Assembly (NCBI GenBank): GCA_023424865.1
Contig: JAFADM010000311.1
Span: 1-43,803, forward strand
Length of the DNA: 43,803 nt
From: Bacillota bacterium
GTDB lineage: Bacteria; Bacillota_A; Clostridia; DSM-8532
Direction of reading: 5' to 3'
Shown: positions 23,745 through 32,940 of the stretch, piece after piece
Layout of the letters: each line of letters opens with the position of its first letter
Numbering within the stretch: the stretch's first letter is position 1
Notes under the pieces: generated by a model
What the model saw: only the letters and a program-made list of their open reading frames with translations
Told to the model about the DNA's origin: nothing
The model's database searches: none
Translations under genes and position numbers: made by a program

Positions 23745-25595
23745 ATGAAATGGTTTTATGATTTAAGAATTTCAATGAAATTAATTTTGGGGTTTATACT
23801 GGTTGCCATACTTGCCGGCTCTATCGGGGGCGTGGGTATATACAGCATTTATACCATAAACAGGGATTATACGGATATGTATGAAAATAATACAATCCCC
23901 CTGGATTATGTGGAAAAGGCGGCGGTTTATTATCAAAGAACCCGAATCAATCTCCTGAACATGATTTTAGATCCTGACAACATGCAGACGTATCTGGATA
24001 GGGTAGCTGAGCATGAAGGCATTGTCACCGAAAATCTGGAGAAGTATAAGGTTCTTATTTCGTCCGATGTGGAGCAAAAAGAGTACGATAATCTTGTTAA
24101 GAACATGACCAGCTATGAGGAACTAAAGCAAAGATGCTACGACCTGGTACGCTCAGGCCGTCAGACCGAAGCCTTTGCATTGGCAAAGGGCGATATGACT
24201 GAAATGGCTGAAGGCATTAATACGATTATCGAAGAGATTTATAATGTCAATATAGCGCAGGCTGCCACAAAATCCGAAGCCAATGACCAATCCGCCACTC
24301 AGGCGACCGTTTTGATGGTTGGGCTGGTGGTGGCAGGCATGATTCTTGCCATCCTTATCGGATTGTTTATCTCCAATATTATAGCCAATCCCGTAAGAAA
24401 AATGATGGATGCTGCCGACAAGCTGGCCGTAGGGGATATTAATGTTAACGTAAAGGCGGACACAAAGGATGAAATCGGCAACCTTATGCGCTCCTTTGCC
24501 GCCATGGTGGATAATATCAGGGAGCAGGCCTTGACAGCGGAACGAATTGCTTCCGGTGATTTGAACCTGGACGTTAAGGTTAAGTCCGAAGAGGATCTTC
24601 TGGGCCAGAAGCTTAAGGAGCTTGTAGACCAGAACAATGAGGTGCTGAGCAATATCAACTCGGCCTCCGAGCAGGTTTCAATCGGTGCCAGGCAGGTGTC
24701 CACCTCCAGCCAGGCCTTGTCCCAGGGCTCCACGGAGCAGGCAGGTTCCATTGAGGAAATTACAGCTTCCATTGAGCAAATTGCCGCACAGACGAAGCAA
24801 AACGCGGACAATGCCACCAATGCCAATACCTTTGCTTCCGAAGCCAAAGAAAAAGCGGAACAGGGTAACAGGCGCATGCAGGAAATGCTTGTGGCCATGG
24901 CTGAGATTAATGATGCATCCAACAATATCTCCAAAATTATAAAGGTAATCGATGAAATCGCCTTCCAAACCAACATATTGGCCTTGAATGCCGCCGTTGA
25001 AGCCGCAAGGGCAGGGCAGCACGGCAAGGGCTTTGCCGTTGTTGCGGAGGAAGTGCGCAACCTGGCCGCCCGTTCGGCGAATGCTGCAAAGGAAACCACC
25101 AGCATGATTGAAGGAACTATTGTGAAGGTGGATGCGGGAACCAAAATTGCCAACGAAACCGCTGCGGCCCTGGATCAAATTGTGGGCGGGGTGGCCAAGG
25201 CCGCTGAGCTGGTAAGTGATATCGCGTCTGCTTCCACCGAGCAGGCAGGGGGCATCAGCCAGATTAATACCGCCATCAATCAGGTTGCTCAGGTGGTACA
25301 AACCAATTCTGCCACATCGGAGGAAACCGCGGCCGCAAGTGAAGAGCTTTCGGGTCAGGCCGAGCTTCTTAAGGAGATGGTAGGAAAGTTCAAGCTCAGA
25401 GAAAAGCAGCAGTATGTACAGAGAATGTCCGGGCCTTCCCTTACGCCAGAGATGCTCAAGGCTTTGGAGGAAATGGTAGCTAAAAAGCAAGCAGACACTT
25501 CCTTCAAGGAACCCCGTGACAGCCGCAGAGAGCATAAAAAAGCAGGAGCGATCCAAATTGATATGGATGACAGGGATTTTGGAAAATACGTATGA
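23745..25595 (+). CDS. Methyl-accepting chemotaxis protein with 4HB sensor
   Basis: A 616-residue transmembrane chemoreceptor. TM1 at about residues 11-33, an external helical sensor of about 155 residues (4HB_MCP type, [26 protein letters not shown]), TM2 about 188-212, HAMP ([20 protein letters not shown]) and a cytoplasmic signalling domain whose hairpin tip reads [24 protein letters not shown]-terminal extension of about 60 residues after the helical bundle has no obvious CheR-docking pentapeptide. GGGAGG lies 8 bases before the ATG. Its stop overlaps the cheR start (ATGA), so both are coupled. The ligand is unknown; 4HB sensors bind small organic molecules or partner proteins. Confidence 0.92.
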   Translation: MKWFYDLRISMKLILGFILVAILAGSIGGVGIYSIYTINRDYTDMYENNTIPLDYVEKAAVYYQRTRINLLNMILDPDNMQTYLDRVAEHEGIVTENLEKYKVLISSDVEQKEYDNLVKNMTSYEELKQRCYDLVRSGRQTEAFALAKGDMTEMAEGINTIIEEIYNVNIAQAATKSEANDQSATQATVLMVGLVVAGMILAILIGLFISNIIANPVRKMMDAADKLAVGDINVNVKADTKDEIGNLMRSFAAMVDNIREQALTAERIASGDLNLDVKVKSEEDLLGQKLKELVDQNNEVLSNINSASEQVSIGARQVSTSSQALSQGSTEQAGSIEEITASIEQIAAQTKQNADNATNANTFASEAKEKAEQGNRRMQEMLVAMAEINDASNNISKIIKVIDEIAFQTNILALNAAVEAARAGQHGKGFAVVAEEVRNLAARSANAAKETTSMIEGTIVKVDAGTKIANETAAALDQIVGGVAKAAELVSDIASASTEQAGGISQINTAINQVAQVVQTNSATSEETAAASEELSGQAELLKEMVGKFKLREKQQYVQRMSGPSLTPEMLKALEEMVAKKQADTSFKEPRDSRREHKKAGAIQIDMDDRDFGKYV

Positions 25596-26428
25596 TAGAG
25601 ATTCAACAGGATGAGTTTGGTATCTTGTCGGAGTTTATGCTCAGGCAGTTCGGGATTTGTCTTAAGGATGAAAAAAAGACCCTCGTAAACGGAAGGCTTC
25701 AAAATACCCTGTTAAACGGTGGATTTAAGAGCTTTTCCGAGTATCTGGAGCATGTTTTCACCGATAAATCAGGGAAAAGCCTTGCTGCTCTGGTGGACAG
25801 GCTGACCACGAATCATACCTTTTTTATGAGGGAAAAGGATCATTTTGAGTATTTTCAGAAGCAGGTGCTGCCCTGGATAATGAAAACCTTCCCGGAAAAG
25901 GATATGCGGCTTTGGAGCGCGGGCTGTTCCAGCGGAGAGGAACCCTATACCCTGGCCATGCTTGTAAGGGAATACCTGGGAGACAAAAAAAGAGAGTGGG
26001 ATACCGGTATCCTGGCAACCGATCTCTCAACCCGGGTTCTGGAAAAGGCGCAAAAGGCCATTTATTCGGAGGAGGCAGTGAGCTTCCTCCCAAAGGCCTA
26101 CCTTACCAATTACTTTGAAAGAGTGGACAGGGAATCCTACCGTATTTGCGAGAACATCCGCAAGGACGTTATTTTACGGCGCTTTAACCTCAATAATGTG
26201 GAATTCCCTTTCAAGCGAAAATTCCATGTCATCTTTTGCCGCAATGTTATGATTTATTTTAATCAGGAGGCAAAAAATGAGCTGATACGGAAATTTTACG
26301 ACCTTACCGAACCGGGAGGCTATTTGTTTATAGGCCATAGTGAATCCCTGGACAGGGACAGGGTGGGCTATAGCGCCGTTATGCCTTCTGTTTACCAAAA
26401 GCCAACCCTTAAGGGGATTTACTGCTGA
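25592..26428 (+). CDS. cheR: Chemoreceptor glutamate methyltransferase CheR
   Basis: A 278-residue SAM-dependent methyltransferase that methylates receptor glutamates for adaptation. The N-terminal helical domain (1-80, with [15 protein letters not shown]) is followed by the methyltransferase fold: SAM site [43 protein letters not shown] and [12 protein letters not shown]. Overlaps the receptor gene by 4 bases. No cheB, cheC or cheD is found in the window, so demethylation must be encoded elsewhere. The gene ends 20 bases from the convergent valS stop. Confidence 0.95.
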   Translation: MIEIQQDEFGILSEFMLRQFGICLKDEKKTLVNGRLQNTLLNGGFKSFSEYLEHVFTDKSGKSLAALVDRLTTNHTFFMREKDHFEYFQKQVLPWIMKTFPEKDMRLWSAGCSSGEEPYTLAMLVREYLGDKKREWDTGILATDLSTRVLEKAQKAIYSEEAVSFLPKAYLTNYFERVDRESYRICENIRKDVILRRFNLNNVEFPFKRKFHVIFCRNVMIYFNQEAKNELIRKFYDLTEPGGYLFIGHSESLDRDRVGYSAVMPSVYQKPTLKGIYC

Positions 26429-26448
26429 ACCGTCACCCAGGCACAAGC

Positions 26449-28932
26449 TTACTCTTTTTCAGGCAGAGTAAGGGAAAAACCTTCCTCGGCATACTGAAAA
26501 AGCAAATCCTTGGCGCCTGTGCAGGCCAAAAGATCGGCCCGGGCTTCCCGGATAAGCCCGGCATCCCTTTCACTGAGAGTTAAGAGCAGAGCGGGAAGAG
26601 GATCCTTCATGGAAAGTCCCCGCTCTGTTTTGTATTTTCTTGCCTCAAACAAAATAGCTTTAACCTGGTTTCCAAAGTTCAGAAGGCTTTCCTCTCCTTG
26701 AACCCCGTTTTCCATGATACCCATGGGAAATCCCTTTTCCGGGTTTTGGAACCAGCGGGTCAGATGAAGGGAAGGGCTTGTCTCCTGCCTTTGATAATAG
26801 GATAGATAGATGTGTTCCGTCATGTGGGGAACAAAGGGGGCATAGAGCCTTAATATTCCCTGAAAGACCAGGTAAAGCGCCTTGTGAGCTGATGAAGCCG
26901 AGGGGTTGGGCAAAGGGGCAGCCTGGTCCTTTGGTTCCTTGTAGGCATAGAGCCTTTCCTTTACAAGCTCCAGATAGGTATCGCAATAATCCTTCCAGAA
27001 GAAGGCATCCATTTCCTGCCTTGCCGACCCCACTTCATAGGCATCAAGAAGGGCTGCAGCTTTACGCTCAGTCTCCTGAAACCGGGCTATAATCCAGGCA
27101 TCGGAGGGAGACAGGGATGAAGGGGGAGCGTTTTTGGCCTCCTGGGCAGAAAAGCCTTCCAGGTGGAAAAGGGTGAACCGGGCTGCGTTCCAAAGCTTTG
27201 TGAGAAAACGGGAAGCAATCTTCAGATCCTCTTCGGCAAAAAAGGTATCCGTACCAAGCCGGGAGGAGGCTGACCAGTACCTTAACACGTCGGCAGAATG
27301 ACGGCTGACAAGGGCATCGGGGCTTTGAGAGCCGTTTCCTTTGGACTTGCTGATTTTTTCACCCTTTTTGGCAAGGACAAAGCCGCAAACCATAAGATCA
27401 CGCCAGGGCAGACGACCGGTATGATACAGGCTTTTAACGATGGTGTAGAAGGCCCAGGTGCGTATAATCTCGTGTGCCTGGGTGCGTAAGCTCATGGGAA
27501 CAAGCTCCCCGGTAAAATCCTCCGGATCGCCCCAGTGGCTGTTTATAAAGGGTGTAAGGGAGGAGGTGGCCCAGGTATCCATAACCGCGGACTCAGGTAT
27601 GAAGCCGGTATGGCCGCAGGAGCAGGGGGCGTGGGGAGGCGTTTCCAGAGGATTTACGGGCAAATCCTCTTCACGTGCAAACAGGGGCTTCCCGCAGCTT
27701 TCGCAATACCACACAGGAAAAGGAACCCCAAAAAACCGCTGTCTTGAAATGCACCAGTCCCATTTAAGGTTTTCAACCCAGGCAGTGTAACGTGTTTTCA
27801 TGGCCTGGGGATACCAGTTGATTTCGTCGGCAGCCTTCAAAAACCGCTCCTTCTCCGGCAGAACAGAAATGTACCACTGCCTGGAGGGGATAATTTCCGT
27901 ATCCTGTCCGCACCTTTCATGAACACCCACATGATGGAGGTGGGGCTTTTGGGAAAGAAGCTGCCCCCCCTCGGAAAGAAGCCTTAGCGCTTCCTTTCTT
28001 GCATCTGCAACGGTTAAGCCGCCCAGAAGGGGAACCGTTTCATCCAGCCTGCCGTCGGGTGTAACCGCCTTTTTATAGGGCAAGCCATAAGTGTTATACC
28101 ACTCCAGATCCGCCATATCCCCAAAGGTGGCGCACATAACAAGGCCCGTGCCCTTATCCCTGTCAACGGAGGGATTGGCCAGGATGGGGATAGTAAAGTC
28201 ATAAAGGGGAACAAGGGCTTCCTTGCCTATAAAGGATCGGTAATGCTCATCCTCGGGATGGACAAAAAGCGCCACGCAGCCAAAAAGCAGCTCGGGGCGG
28301 GTGGTTGCTACAGGCAAAGAAGCGCCGCCGCTTTTAAACGCCAGAGTACTAAAAAGGGTTTCACGCTCAACGGAATCCAGCTCGGCCTGGGCAATGGAGG
28401 TTCGGCAATGGGGGCACCAGAGAACAGGTGCTTCCTTGTCGTAGGCCTTCCCGCTTTTTGCAAGCTCCAGGAAGGAGCGCTGGGAGATTTTCATAACCCG
28501 GGGGCTTACGGTTTCATATTGAAGGCTCCAGTCCACAGAAAAACCCAGAGACTTCCATAAGCTTTTAAAGGCTTCCTCATACTTTTCCTTAATTGCCATG
28601 CATTTTTCAATAAAGGCACTTCGGCTTAAGCTTCCGGCCCGCAAACCCTCTTCCTTTTCAACAAGGCGCTCCGTGGGAAGCCCGTTGTCATCAAAGCCAA
28701 AAGGATAAAAAACGTTTTTACCCAGCATGCGCTGATACCGCGCAATGATCTCGGCCTGGGTATAGGAAAAAAGATGGCCGATATGAAGGGAACCGCTGAC
28801 GGTGGGAGGGGGCGTATCAATGGAAAACCGCGGCCCTTCCTTTTTCGGATCATAGCGATAAATGTTTTCTTTGGCCCAGTATTGCTGCATGGCAGGTTCT
28901 TTTTCCTTAAATGAATACCTTTTTTCCAGCAT
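26449..28932 (-). CDS. valS: Valyl-tRNA synthetase, archaeal/alpha-proteobacterial-like type
   Basis: An 827-residue class I synthetase. The HIGH motif is in PPPTVSGSLHIGHLFSY and KMSKS appears as KISKSKGN. The block VFYPFGFDDNGLPTERLVE is the form seen in archaeal-like ValRS rather than ordinary bacterial ValRS, and the C-terminal coiled coil of bacterial ValRS is short or absent. The editing (CP1) region is present (TTRPELLFGCVALFVHP), as are two zinc-like Cys clusters (CPHC; CESC with later CSCGH). An open frame continues 92 codons upstream, but that stretch is the T-box leader; AAGGAGG at 7-base spacing fixes ATG 28930-28932. A second, ordinary valS elsewhere in the genome is likely but cannot be seen. 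Convergent with cheR. Confidence 0.93.
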   Translation of the reverse strand: MLEKRYSFKEKEPAMQQYWAKENIYRYDPKKEGPRFSIDTPPPTVSGSLHIGHLFSYTQAEIIARYQRMLGKNVFYPFGFDDNGLPTERLVEKEEGLRAGSLSRSAFIEKCMAIKEKYEEAFKSLWKSLGFSVDWSLQYETVSPRVMKISQRSFLELAKSGKAYDKEAPVLWCPHCRTSIAQAELDSVERETLFSTLAFKSGGASLPVATTRPELLFGCVALFVHPEDEHYRSFIGKEALVPLYDFTIPILANPSVDRDKGTGLVMCATFGDMADLEWYNTYGLPYKKAVTPDGRLDETVPLLGGLTVADARKEALRLLSEGGQLLSQKPHLHHVGVHERCGQDTEIIPSRQWYISVLPEKERFLKAADEINWYPQAMKTRYTAWVENLKWDWCISRQRFFGVPFPVWYCESCGKPLFAREEDLPVNPLETPPHAPCSCGHTGFIPESAVMDTWATSSLTPFINSHWGDPEDFTGELVPMSLRTQAHEIIRTWAFYTIVKSLYHTGRLPWRDLMVCGFVLAKKGEKISKSKGNGSQSPDALVSRHSADVLRYWSASSRLGTDTFFAEEDLKIASRFLTKLWNAARFTLFHLEGFSAQEAKNAPPSSLSPSDAWIIARFQETERKAAALLDAYEVGSARQEMDAFFWKDYCDTYLELVKERLYAYKEPKDQAAPLPNPSASSAHKALYLVFQGILRLYAPFVPHMTEHIYLSYYQRQETSPSLHLTRWFQNPEKGFPMGIMENGVQGEESLLNFGNQVKAILFEARKYKTERGLSMKDPLPALLLTLSERDAGLIREARADLLACTGAKDLLFQYAEEGFSLTLPEKE

Positions 28933-28984
28933 GGGAATCCTCCTTCTTAAGGTCAGGCATAAAGAGAATGGAATGCCTTTTTTG

Positions 28985-29322
28985 AATGCAAAAAGGCCCT
29001 TCGTCCTTATAAAGGACGAAGGGCTCAAGGCTCTCCGCGGTACCACCTTATGTTTACGCAAACGGATTGCGTACACTTTATAAAGTACAGGCTTTAAAGC
29101 CGATACTTCTTCCCTTTTAACGGTGGGAATCCGATGAAGCCTACTCTCCGGTAAAAACACCTGATGCCTGCAGCGGGTGTGTTTACCGAATTTGGGTTCA
29201 TGGCTCAAAGGCTACCTTCTGCATCTTCCATACGGGAAATTTCCACCGGCATTCCCTCTCTGCGGTATAAGAAGTGTGCTTACTCCTCCCTGTCAACGCC
29301 TGTACCAATATCTTATCAATTT
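28985..29322 (-). ncRNA. T-box riboswitch leader of valS
   Basis: The conserved T-box sequence TGGTACCGCG (minus strand, 29036-29045) that pairs with the tRNA acceptor end lies before a 13-bp terminator stem GCCCTTCGTCCTT/AAGGACGAAGGGC (28996-29024) with five T on its 3' side. In stem I, the AGTA of the specifier loop and the opposing GAAGGTAG can be seen; the aligned specifier triplet is GTA (29213-29215), a valine codon, in agreement with the downstream gene. Uncharged tRNA-Val should prevent termination and switch on valS. Confidence 0.93.
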
Positions 29323-29328
29323 AAATGC

Positions 29329-29358
29329 ATTTTAAACCTGTGATGCTTGTTTTGTCAA
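29329..29358 (-). promoter_or_regulatory. Promoter of the T-box valS transcript
   Basis: On the minus strand TTGACA (29353-29358), 18 bases, TAAAAT (29329-29334). Expected transcript start near 29322 gives a leader of about 390 bases. The -35 box is only 6 bases past the stop of the EamA transporter gene. Confidence 0.6.
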
Positions 29359-29363
29359 GGAGT

Positions 29364-30245
29364 TTAAAGCATACCTTTGATTGGCTTCTTTCGAATATTA
29401 AAAAGAAGCATTCCGATCAGGATAACCATTCCGCCTGTAATCGTTGGAATATCAGGTCGCTCGTTTGCCAGAAGAAAGCCGAGAAGGCTTGTCAAAAGCG
29501 GAGTAATAAACATGTAATTGCTCACGGAGGAGGCCTTTTCAGCCTTTTTAAAGGCTTGGGCCCACGCCGCATACGCAACCGCACTTGAAAAAACCCCAAG
29601 CAGGACAAGGTAAATCAGTTGAATTGGCGGCGCCTCCCTGACTTCCCTTATGGAATCCGGCAAAAATAGCGACAGCATGATTGTCCCGGCAAAGATGCTG
29701 TAAGCGGTGGTATTTATGCCGGAATAAAACTTCGTTAATTTACGCTGCAGCAGATTGTAGGTACTTAGTAAAATTGCGGCAAAGAACAGCCAAAGAAGCC
29801 CATGGTTAAGTGTTAATGCACCCTTCATGAGGGTTAGGGTTATAACGCCTGAAAATTCAATTCCAACCGCCACCCATTGTAAAGAGCTCAGCTTTTCGTG
29901 ATAGATGAACCGTGCAAGCACCGCGGTAATAACAGGGACTGTTGCGATGACCGTACTGCTGGTCGCGGCCGAAACGGTTTCACAACCCTTGTTAAACGCA
30001 AGCATGTAGAGAAAAAAACCGGAAGCGCCCGATGCCAAAAACCATTTTATATGCGCTTTTTCCGGTAGTTTCATTCTGGTAAACAGCGCAAGTATCAGAA
30101 AGGCGCAGGATGCGATAAAATAACGCAGAAATCCCAGCGGAAACGCTGAGAAATAGCGCAGGGCCAGGCGTGTAAGCACATAAGCCAGGGACCAGAAGAC
30201 AATGGTTATTATTGCATAGGGATGAAAGCTTTCTTTCCACTTCAT
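29364..30245 (-). CDS. EamA/DMT-family transporter
   Basis: A 293-residue inner-membrane protein with about ten hydrophobic helices in two EamA repeats (first: FWSLAYVLTRLALRY, FLASGASGFFLYMLAFN, PVITAVLARFIYHEKLS; second: GLLWLFFAAILLSTYNLLQRKL, PLLTSLLGFLLANERP). Drug/metabolite transporters of this family export amino acids, nucleosides or toxins; the substrate is not evident. A Lys-rich C-terminus follows the last helix. The ATG at 30243-30245 is preferred because GAGGT lies 10 bases upstream; the ATG at 30252 would have none. Followed directly by the valS promoter. Upstream 279 bases separate it from the divergent acetyltransferase gene and contain no obvious gene. Confidence 0.88.
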   Translation of the reverse strand: MKWKESFHPYAIITIVFWSLAYVLTRLALRYFSAFPLGFLRYFIASCAFLILALFTRMKLPEKAHIKWFLASGASGFFLYMLAFNKGCETVSAATSSTVIATVPVITAVLARFIYHEKLSSLQWVAVGIEFSGVITLTLMKGALTLNHGLLWLFFAAILLSTYNLLQRKLTKFYSGINTTAYSIFAGTIMLSLFLPDSIREVREAPPIQLIYLVLLGVFSSAVAYAAWAQAFKKAEKASSVSNYMFITPLLTSLLGFLLANERPDIPTITGGMVILIGMLLFNIRKKPIKGML

Positions 30246-30524
30246 AAGAACCATACCTCAAGAGGTAACCCGTATTTTAATCAGAGGGTTATATCCTCTA
30301 ATTAAACCATAGAAAACACGATTATTAAATAGCCCTTATTCCGTGTGGGTTTTGATTTTTATCAGAAACACTCTGTTTTTTGCCATCTTATAAAAAACGA
30401 TTGACCTTTACGCCGAGGAAAGCTGTAGTCTTATTCTGAGAGAGAAAGCGCCTTAAGCTAATTCTATTTATGAGGCTGCGCTAAGGCACATTCTAAAAGA
30501 AGATAACAGAAAGTGGGGATTTTT

Positions 30525-31016
30525 ATGGAAGCATATGAAGGGCTTTGTTTCGAAAGGCTCAGTGAGGAAGATGTTACAGTACTGACAGAGGTAATGAAAA
30601 GGGCTTTTGATGAAGATGCCAAACGTCATTTGGGAGAGGAAAGCGGCGGCCCTCCCGGATATGATAACGGAGATTTTATTCGTAAATGGTATTTGCAAAG
30701 CGGGGCAGAGGCTTATAAGGTTTCAAAAGGCGGCAGATTAATTGGCGGTATAAATGTTTTTATAAACCCTGATAATGAAAATTATCTGGGTAATATGTTT
30801 GTAGACCCTTTATGCCAGGATAGAGGCATCGGAACACTGATTTGGAGATTTATTGAGCAAAAATACCCTCAAACAATAAAGTGGAGTACGGAAACCCCTG
30901 GTTTTTCTAAAAGAAACCATAATTTCTACGTTAACAAATGCGGGTTTAAAGTCATTAGAATTGAAAATTCAAAGGACAAATATGAGGAAAGCTACATATT
31001 GCAAAAGGAGATGTAA
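30525..31016 (+). CDS. GNAT-family N-acetyltransferase
   Basis: A 163-residue acyl-CoA-dependent acetyltransferase. The acetyl-CoA loop is QDRGIGTLIWRFIE (motif A, RGIG), preceded by the strand NYLGNMFVDP and followed by the late motif NHNFYVNKCGFKVIRIE. Substrate unknown; GNAT proteins of this length acetylate small amines, ribosomal proteins or antibiotics. A GTG at 30513 is also open, but AGTGGGGA lies 7 bases before ATG 30525. Composition is more AT-rich than the neighbours. Apparently a single-gene unit. Confidence 0.88.
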   Translation: MEAYEGLCFERLSEEDVTVLTEVMKRAFDEDAKRHLGEESGGPPGYDNGDFIRKWYLQSGAEAYKVSKGGRLIGGINVFINPDNENYLGNMFVDPLCQDRGIGTLIWRFIEQKYPQTIKWSTETPGFSKRNHNFYVNKCGFKVIRIENSKDKYEESYILQKEM

Positions 31017-31097
31017 ATCTGATGGTTATTCTATTCAACAGTCAGTTGATCCGGATCAAAACAGACGTTATTTACAGCCCATTGCCGCTTCCCTTAT

Positions 31098-31136
31098 GCT
31101 TATCCTATGACAAAATAAGCTTGTCGCAGGATAAGC
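31098..31136. repeat. Inverted repeat upstream of the XRE-methyltransferase gene
   Basis: GCTTATCCT-at-GACA pairs with TGTC-gc-AGGATAAGC (9 + 4 bp) around an 9-base loop. A partial copy AGGATA recurs at 31144. It lies 59 bases before the start codon and is a likely operator for the encoded HTH domain, or a leader hairpin. Confidence 0.6.
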
Positions 31137-31194
31137 TTATTACAGGATAGACTGGAGCGGCGACTTTTAGCGCCGGATAACAGGGAGGTAAAAG

Positions 31195-32016
31195 ATGAAG
31201 CACGAGCTTGGTAAAAAAATTGCAGAGCTTCGCAAAGCCTATGGCATGAGCCAGGAGGAGCTTGCCGGGAAGCTTAATATCACTTTTCAGGCTGTAAGCA
31301 AATGGGAGACAGGAGCAGGTTTTCCGGATATCGAGCTGCTGCCCCTGCTGGCAGGCCTTTTTCATGTGAGTATAGACTATCTTTTAGGCAATTCGGAGGC
31401 GCAAAACGCCAATTACTACGACAAAAAATATGTGGAGGATGCTTATTACTGGGGGACAGAGCCTTCCCACCAGTGCTACGCCATATTAAAACATCTTCCG
31501 CCCACAAGAAGGCTGAGGCTTCTGGATATCGGCTGCGGTGAAGGGCGGGATGCGGTGTTTTTTGCCCGCAACGGCTACGAGGTGACCGCCTTTGATCTTG
31601 CGGAGGCCGGAGTGGAAAAAACACTGCGGCTGGCCCGTCAGGCAGGTGTTACGCTTAAGGCCTTTGTGGCTGATGTAAATACCTACCGCCCCGATTCCGC
31701 TTATGATATTTATTATTCAAACGGTGTTCTTCATTATATCGCCCCTGCTCTTCGCAAGGAAATCTTTGACAGCTATAAGGCCAACACGCCCAAAGGGGGA
31801 ATTCATCTCTTCTCGGCCTTTGTCGCCAAGCCCTTTATCGCTCCGCCTCCGGAAAAAGAGGAAAACGCGAGCTTGTGGAGGTCCGGCGAGCTTTTTACCC
31901 TCTATCACGATTGGCAGCTGGATATGTGCGAGGAAGAAATATTTAACTGCAATTCCTCCGGTATTCCACACCAGCACGCCATGGACCGAATTCTTGCGCT
32001 GAAAAGGCTGGATTAG
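31195..32016 (+). CDS. XRE-type HTH fused to SAM-dependent methyltransferase
   Basis: A 273-residue two-domain protein. Residues 1-66 are a Cro/CI-type HTH (LGKKIAELRKAYGMSQEELAGKLNITFQAVSKWETG...LLAGLFHVSIDYLLG). Residues 75-273 are a class I methyltransferase of the TehB-like group: SAM motif LLDIGCGEGRDAVFFARNGYEVTAFD, post-I ADVNTYRP, and YYSNGVLHYI. Proteins of this architecture may couple regulation of their own gene to methylation of a small toxic substrate such as tellurite or selenium oxyanions, but this is inference; the substrate is not evident. GGGAGGT lies 6 bases before the ATG. Probably autoregulated through the inverted repeat just upstream. Confidence 0.88.
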   Translation: MKHELGKKIAELRKAYGMSQEELAGKLNITFQAVSKWETGAGFPDIELLPLLAGLFHVSIDYLLGNSEAQNANYYDKKYVEDAYYWGTEPSHQCYAILKHLPPTRRLRLLDIGCGEGRDAVFFARNGYEVTAFDLAEAGVEKTLRLARQAGVTLKAFVADVNTYRPDSAYDIYYSNGVLHYIAPALRKEIFDSYKANTPKGGIHLFSAFVAKPFIAPPPEKEENASLWRSGELFTLYHDWQLDMCEEEIFNCNSSGIPHQHAMDRILALKRLD

Positions 32017-32388
32017 GTGCTCTATAATTAATATAAGCCAAGCAATAAGAGATTTATTGAAATACCCCTGTCAAAGTGTGAAGATGACTTTCCAGGGGTG
32101 ATTGGGATTTGACTTTATGGCTTAAAAGTAAGGCCATGGAAGCTTTGTTCATAAAAAATCCTGTTTTCATGTGTCCGTTTTTCTTTCCCGTCTTCGAATA
32201 TAAGTAGTGAAGCCTATAAATGATAAGTAAACAGGCACGAATGTGGGCCAGCCGGACTGTAAAATGCGGGGCAGGCGGACATTTGCACATGAAAGCGGGT
32301 TTGATAAGATATGGATGGGAGCGTACCTGTAAAAAGTCGGTGGAAGCAGGGCCGTGGAGCGGGCATGTACATCAAGGAGGACAGGGCA
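32017..32388. other. Intergenic region before the ECF sigma gene
   Basis: A hairpin ACCCCTG/CAGGGGT with an inner AAAGT/ACTTT pair lies at 32064-32099; it lacks a T-run. A possible autoregulated promoter is TTCGAA (32193-32198), 16 bases, TATAAA (32215-32220). No gene with a ribosome binding site was found, although the sigma-factor frame is open upstream to 32311. Confidence 0.4.
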
Positions 32389-32940
32389 GTGGACGAGGAA
32401 CTCTACCACGATTTAATCTATTCGCCGGAAAAAGGCCTTCAAGCCTTAATGAAAACCTATACCGGCCTGGTTTATACCATTGTAGCCGGAAAGCTTGGCA
32501 CCATGTCCTCTCCGGAGGAGATTGAGGAATGTGTCAGCGACGTGTTTCTTGAGGTGTTTCAGGCAAGAGATCGCATTGATATATCTAAAAGCTCCCTCAA
32601 GGGCTTTATAGCCATGGTAGCCGCAAGAAGGGGCATCGACAGGTACAGGAGGCTAAACGCTGAAAGAACCCATTTGACGCCCATGGAGGAAGGGTTAGGG
32701 TTGGAAAGCCTGCCGGCAGAGAATGAGTCAGAAGGTTATTCGAGAGAAGAAAAATGGCTGCTGGTTGACGCCGTTAAAGCGTTGGGAAAGCCGGACAGTG
32801 ACCTTTTCATCCGCCGGTACTACTTCGGTCAGACCTCAAGGCAGATTGCCGTTGCCTTGAAAATGAAGGTGAGTGCGGTGGATAAGCGCTTATCCAGAGG
32901 CATTGATAAAATAAAGAGTCTTTTAGGGGAGGGAAAGTAA
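32389..32940 (+). CDS. ECF-family RNA polymerase sigma factor
   Basis: A 183-residue sigma-70 family protein with only regions 2 and 4. Region 2: LMKTYTGLVYTIVAG and EIEECVSDVFLEVFQARDRID, then FIAMVAARRGIDRYRR (2.3/2.4). Region 4: LLVDAVKALGKPDSDLFIRRYYFGQTSRQIAVALKMKVSAVDKRLSRGIDKIK. The start is GTG 32389 because AAGGAGG ends 8 bases before it; ATG 32365 with a weaker GGAG is the alternative. Its stop is immediately followed by the anti-sigma gene, the standard arrangement. The signal it answers is unknown. Confidence 0.88.
   Translation: MDEELYHDLIYSPEKGLQALMKTYTGLVYTIVAGKLGTMSSPEEIEECVSDVFLEVFQARDRIDISKSSLKGFIAMVAARRGIDRYRRLNAERTHLTPMEEGLGLESLPAENESEGYSREEKWLLVDAVKALGKPDSDLFIRRYYFGQTSRQIAVALKMKVSAVDKRLSRGIDKIKSLLGEGK

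Noticed and set aside
24299..25556. Two open frames of nearly 290 codons on the minus strand opposite the first chemoreceptor gene
   Set aside because: They are antisense shadows of the Ala/Ser-rich signalling domain; low-complexity translations and no ribosome binding sites.
28933..29208. N-terminal extension of valS by 92 codons
   Set aside because: The stretch is the T-box leader with terminator; the ribosome binding site supports the internal ATG.
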